Positions 6,142-7,577 of a stretch of 7,577 bases of DNA are shown in pieces. Source of the DNA: an uncultured Oscillospiraceae bacterium (GTDB taxonomy: Bacteria; Bacillota; Clostridia; Oscillospirales; Oscillospiraceae); the NCBI GenBank assembly GCA_934668605.1, contig CAKUNY010000091.1, positions 1 to 7,577 on the forward strand, read 5' to 3'. Made by a program: the position numbers and the translations under genes. Every line of letters begins with the position of its first letter. The stretch's first letter is position 1. Below the pieces are notes generated by a model. That model saw nothing but the letters and a program-made list of their open reading frames with translations, was not told where the DNA came from and did not search any database.

Positions 6142-6536
6142 AGCTTCTTCTCTTCAAAATTTTTTGTATACCGGCACGCCGGGAAATTGGAGCAGCCCCA
6201 GAATTTTTGCCCCTTCCGCGCGCCAGACTGTCCCGTGCGCAGCACCATGTTTGCCCCGCACTTCTCGCACACCGGCACCCGGAAGCTCGCCGCCTTCTGC
6301 ATGCAGCGTTCCTTCGGCTCCGGCGTTTTCAAAACATCCGCGTAGCGAATGGCCGTACACGACGCTCTTCGCGCGATTTCGATCGCCAGCATGTCATAGA
6401 GCTTTGACAGCTCCTCTTCGTTCATGCCGGAGGCCAGCTTCCGCCGCACATAGACCTCCGGCGCGCAGCCGACCTTCTTTTTAAAGCTCTCCAAAAACCG
6501 CTCGCGGTCACTTTTCGCCTTTCGTTTCGGGTACAT
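6138..6536 (-). CDS. Topoisomerase-type C4 zinc-finger protein (small, function unknown)
   Basis: The 132-residue protein ends in one C4 zinc ribbon like those in the C-terminal tail of bacterial topoisomerase I: Cys90-x2-Cys93, then Cys115-x5-Cys121, with the typical GQKFWGCSNFPACRYTK. The N-terminal part (1-85) is basic and apparently helical (ERFLESFKKK, EEELSKLYDMLAIEIARR), with further cysteines at 24, 60 and 78. I do not recognise this N-terminal domain. There is no topoisomerase catalytic region, so this is a stand-alone nucleic-acid-binding candidate. The ATG at 6536 is chosen over a 48-codon longer frame because GGGAGG lies seven bases before it and the extension would run out of frame through another likely ORF. 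The stop overlaps the truA start (ATGA). Linkage to a tRNA-modifying enzyme hints at RNA binding, but that is inference. Confidence 0.85.
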   Translation of the reverse strand: MYPKRKAKSDRERFLESFKKKVGCAPEVYVRRKLASGMNEEELSKLYDMLAIEIARRASCTAIRYADVLKTPEPKERCMQKAASFRVPVCEKCGANMVLRTGQSGARKGQKFWGCSNFPACRYTKNFEEKKL

Positions 6537-6573
6537 ACGCCCACCTCCCGGCACTTTTTCGTTCTGTCCTTCC

Positions 6574-6702
6574 TTATCGGAACTGCATTTCCTCTCCCGC
6601 CGCGTCGTAAAAACCGAAAGTGTCCGATGAAGCCGGCGGGATGATATAGACATACGACAGCTCCTCCGGCAAAAGCGCAATCAGAGCATATCGTTTTTTC
6701 AT
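6574..6702 (-). CDS. 42-residue small ORF, first gene of the truA operon (hypothetical)
   Basis: On the minus strand, ATG at 6702-6700 opens 42 codons ending at TAA (6576-6574). AAGGAG lies eight bases before the ATG, as good a binding site as any in the window. The peptide starts MKKRYALIALLPEELSYVYI and continues with IPPASSDTFG to end in EEMQFR. It has a hydrophobic first half and an acidic, aromatic second half, with no cysteines and no clear membrane segment. The predicted promoter lies about 48 bases upstream. The next gene begins 37 bases after the stop with no terminator between. I do not recognise it. It could be a true microprotein or a translated leader peptide for the zinc-finger/truA genes. 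Placement and initiation signals are the evidence; coding bias cannot be judged at this length. Confidence 0.6.
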   Translation of the reverse strand: MKKRYALIALLPEELSYVYIIPPASSDTFGFYDAAGEEMQFR

Positions 6703-6749
6703 CGCGGTTTCTCCTTCTATGCGTCAAAGCCGGACACTTCTTCTTTACC

Positions 6750-6778
6750 AGTATACCATATTCACCGCCGCTTCGCCA
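6750..6778 (-). promoter_or_regulatory. Predicted extended -10 promoter of the small ORF/zinc-finger/truA operon
   Basis: On the minus strand, TGGTATACT gives an extended -10 (TATACT at 6755-6750, 5/6). The -35 position (6778-6773) reads TGGCGA, a weak 3/6 match, as is common for extended -10 promoters. The predicted start near 6743 leaves a leader of about 40 bases before the ATG at 6702. Confidence 0.5.
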
Positions 6779-6821
6779 CTGTACAGCTTCAAAAATAATT
6801 TTTCCATCGCCGAAAAAGCGC

Positions 6822-6850
6822 TTGACAAAACCGTGTCGCTGTGTTACTGT
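6822..6850 (+). promoter_or_regulatory. Predicted promoter of the GntR-ABC operon
   Basis: A perfect TTGACA (6822-6827), a 17-nt spacer and TACTGT (6845-6850) are present. The -10 box keeps only the three most conserved bases but is preceded by TG (6842-6843). The A/T-rich stretch at 6790-6804 could act as an UP element. The -10 box lies inside the left arm of the palindromic operator, so bound repressor should block transcription. Confidence 0.6.
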
Positions 6851-6876
6851 ATTATCAACGTAATACAGTAACACAG
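6839..6876. promoter_or_regulatory. Palindromic operator, probably for the adjacent GntR (YtrA-like) regulator
   Basis: CTGTGTTACTGTATTA (6839-6854) is matched perfectly in inverted orientation at 6861-6876 around the six-base spacer TCAACG. It overlaps the -10 box and expected start point and ends within the ribosome binding site of the regulator gene. Self-repression by GntR-family dimers at such sites is common. The same sequence in RNA could form a 16-bp hairpin partly hiding the AGGAGG. Confidence 0.8.
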
Positions 6877-6886
6877 GAGGTACGAT

Positions 6887-7282
6887 ATGTCCTGGGAATT
6901 TCAAGACCACCTGCCCATCTACGCCCAGCTCATGGACACGCTCAAGCGCCGCATCATCACGGGGCGGTATCTGCCCGGGGAAAAGCTTCCGTCCGTGCGG
7001 GAGCTTGCCGCCGAGGCCGGTATCAACCCCAACACCGTCCAGCGCGCGTTTTCGGAGCTGGAGCGCGAAGGGCTCATCTACACCCAGCGCGCAACCGGAA
7101 AATACGTCACCGAAAACGAGGCGGATATCAAATCTGCCCGGCAGTCGCTTGCCAAAACGCAGGTTGCGGATTTTCTGCGCGCCATGCAGTCTCTCGGCTT
7201 CAGCGTGGGCGATGTGATCGTCCTGCTGCAATCGTTCAATGAAAGTGAGGAGGAATCAAACCATGCCGATTCTGGAATGTAA
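6887..7282 (+). CDS. GntR family transcriptional regulator, YtrA subfamily
   Basis: The 131-residue protein has an N-terminal winged helix (about 10-76). It begins PIYAQLMDTLKRRIITGRY with LPGEKLPSVRELA, has the recognition helix NPNTVQRAFSELE, and a wing ending GKYVTE. The C-terminal part is only about 50 residues, mainly two helices (KTQVADFLRAMQSLG, VGDVIVLLQSF). This short tail is the mark of the YtrA subfamily, which usually represses its own operon of ABC transporter genes. AGGAGG (6875-6880) lies six bases before the ATG, and the palindromic operator sits just upstream. The last 20 bases overlap the ABC ATPase gene, supporting one operon. The inducer is unknown; YtrA relatives are often linked to cell-envelope stress or antibiotics, which is not shown here. 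Confidence 0.92.
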   Translation: MSWEFQDHLPIYAQLMDTLKRRIITGRYLPGEKLPSVRELAAEAGINPNTVQRAFSELEREGLIYTQRATGKYVTENEADIKSARQSLAKTQVADFLRAMQSLGFSVGDVIVLLQSFNESEEESNHADSGM

Positions 7283-7577
7283 CAGCTTAACCAAGACCTA
7301 CGCGGGCGTCACCGCGCTCGAACACATCGATCTTGCCATCGACCCCGGCCGCATCGTCGGCCTGCTCGGCCCCAACGGCAGCGGCAAAACGACGCTCATC
7401 AAACTCGCCGCCGGGCTTTTGCAGCCCACGCAGGGAGAAATTCTGATCGACGGAAAAAAGCCGTCCCCCGAGACGAACGCAGTCTTATCCTATCTTCCCG
7501 AGCGCATCGCGCTGAGCCAGTGGATGAAGGTCACGCAGGTGCTCGACTTCTTCTGCGATTTTTATAAGGACTTCGAC
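7263..7577 (+). CDS. ABC transporter ATP-binding protein, N-terminal part (cut by window edge)
   Basis: The first 105 codons are visible and open to the right edge. The Walker A motif GPNGSGKTT (36-44) is intact, preceded by IVGLLG and followed by LIKLAAGLLQPTQGEILIDG, typical of ABC ATPases. The Q-loop position reads SYLPE, with Glu80 where glutamine is usual; this change is known among YtrB/NatA-like export ATPases. Walker B, signature and D-loop lie beyond the window. The ATG is supported by GAGGAGG (7247-7253), nine bases upstream, and lies 20 bases inside the GntR gene. Following a YtrA-type regulator, it is probably the ATPase of an exporter with its membrane subunit encoded next. The substrate cannot be told. 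Confidence 0.92.
   Translation, partial: MPILECNSLTKTYAGVTALEHIDLAIDPGRIVGLLGPNGSGKTTLIKLAAGLLQPTQGEILIDGKKPSPETNAVLSYLPERIALSQWMKVTQVLDFFCDFYKDFD

Noticed and set aside
5239..6345. 368-codon open frame on the plus strand opposite truA
   Set aside because: It runs through the S41 gene end, a terminator and the reverse complement of truA. The TruA motifs on the other strand settle the matter.
6537..6680. 48-codon upstream extension of the zinc-finger protein
   Set aside because: It has no good binding site at its start and overlaps the better-supported small ORF in another frame. GGGAGG before the ATG at 6536 decides the start.
6422..7231. 269-codon open frame on the minus strand opposite the GntR gene
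   Set aside because: It runs antisense to an unmistakable winged-helix regulator and across two promoters and an operator. No family is recognisable.

Overview
The window is compact, GC-rich chromosomal DNA with codons that favour G or C at the third position. It most likely comes from a Gram-positive anaerobe of the Clostridia (Oscillospirales-like). This rests on strong AGGAGG-type ribosome binding sites, a MurT-like start, a secreted SLH/SH3/NlpC-P60 cell-wall protein and a YtrA-type GntR regulator with an ABC ATPase. The lineage is inferred from gene content only.

Layout from left to right: (1) The first 28 codons of a MurT-like Mur ligase run off the left edge on the minus strand, divergent from exoA (exodeoxyribonuclease III/AP endonuclease). 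The gap between them holds two well-formed promoters and a dyad. (2) exoA overlaps by 4 nt a gene for a secreted protein with three SLH domains, an SH3 domain and an NlpC/P60 peptidase domain; this pair ends at a strong terminator. (3) A 110-bp dyad element with 14-bp perfect termini, resembling a MITE or REP-type repeat, fills the space before the convergent greA-like gene. (4) greA and a trmO/tsaA tRNA methyltransferase gene diverge from a 114-bp gap in which a 10-bp perfect palindrome covers both predicted -35 boxes. (5) trmO is followed 20 nt later by a membrane-anchored S41-family peptidase, ending at a bidirectional terminator. (6) On the minus strand, an apparent operon carries a 42-codon small ORF, a topoisomerase-type C4 zinc-finger protein and truA; the last two overlap by ATGA. 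(7) Divergent from it is a ytrA-like GntR gene with a 16-bp-arm palindromic operator over its promoter, overlapping the start of an ABC transporter ATPase that runs off the right edge.

Most genes are housekeeping (DNA repair, transcript elongation, tRNA modification, cell wall) plus one regulated ABC transporter. I see no clear new multi-gene system. The items most worth following are non-coding or small: the 110-bp repeat, the palindrome shared by the greA and trmO promoters, the near-leaderless murT promoter, the 42-aa ORF ahead of the zinc-finger/truA pair, and the GntR operator. No gene-free stretch exceeds about 200 bases; no tRNA, rRNA, CRISPR array or insertion sequence was seen.
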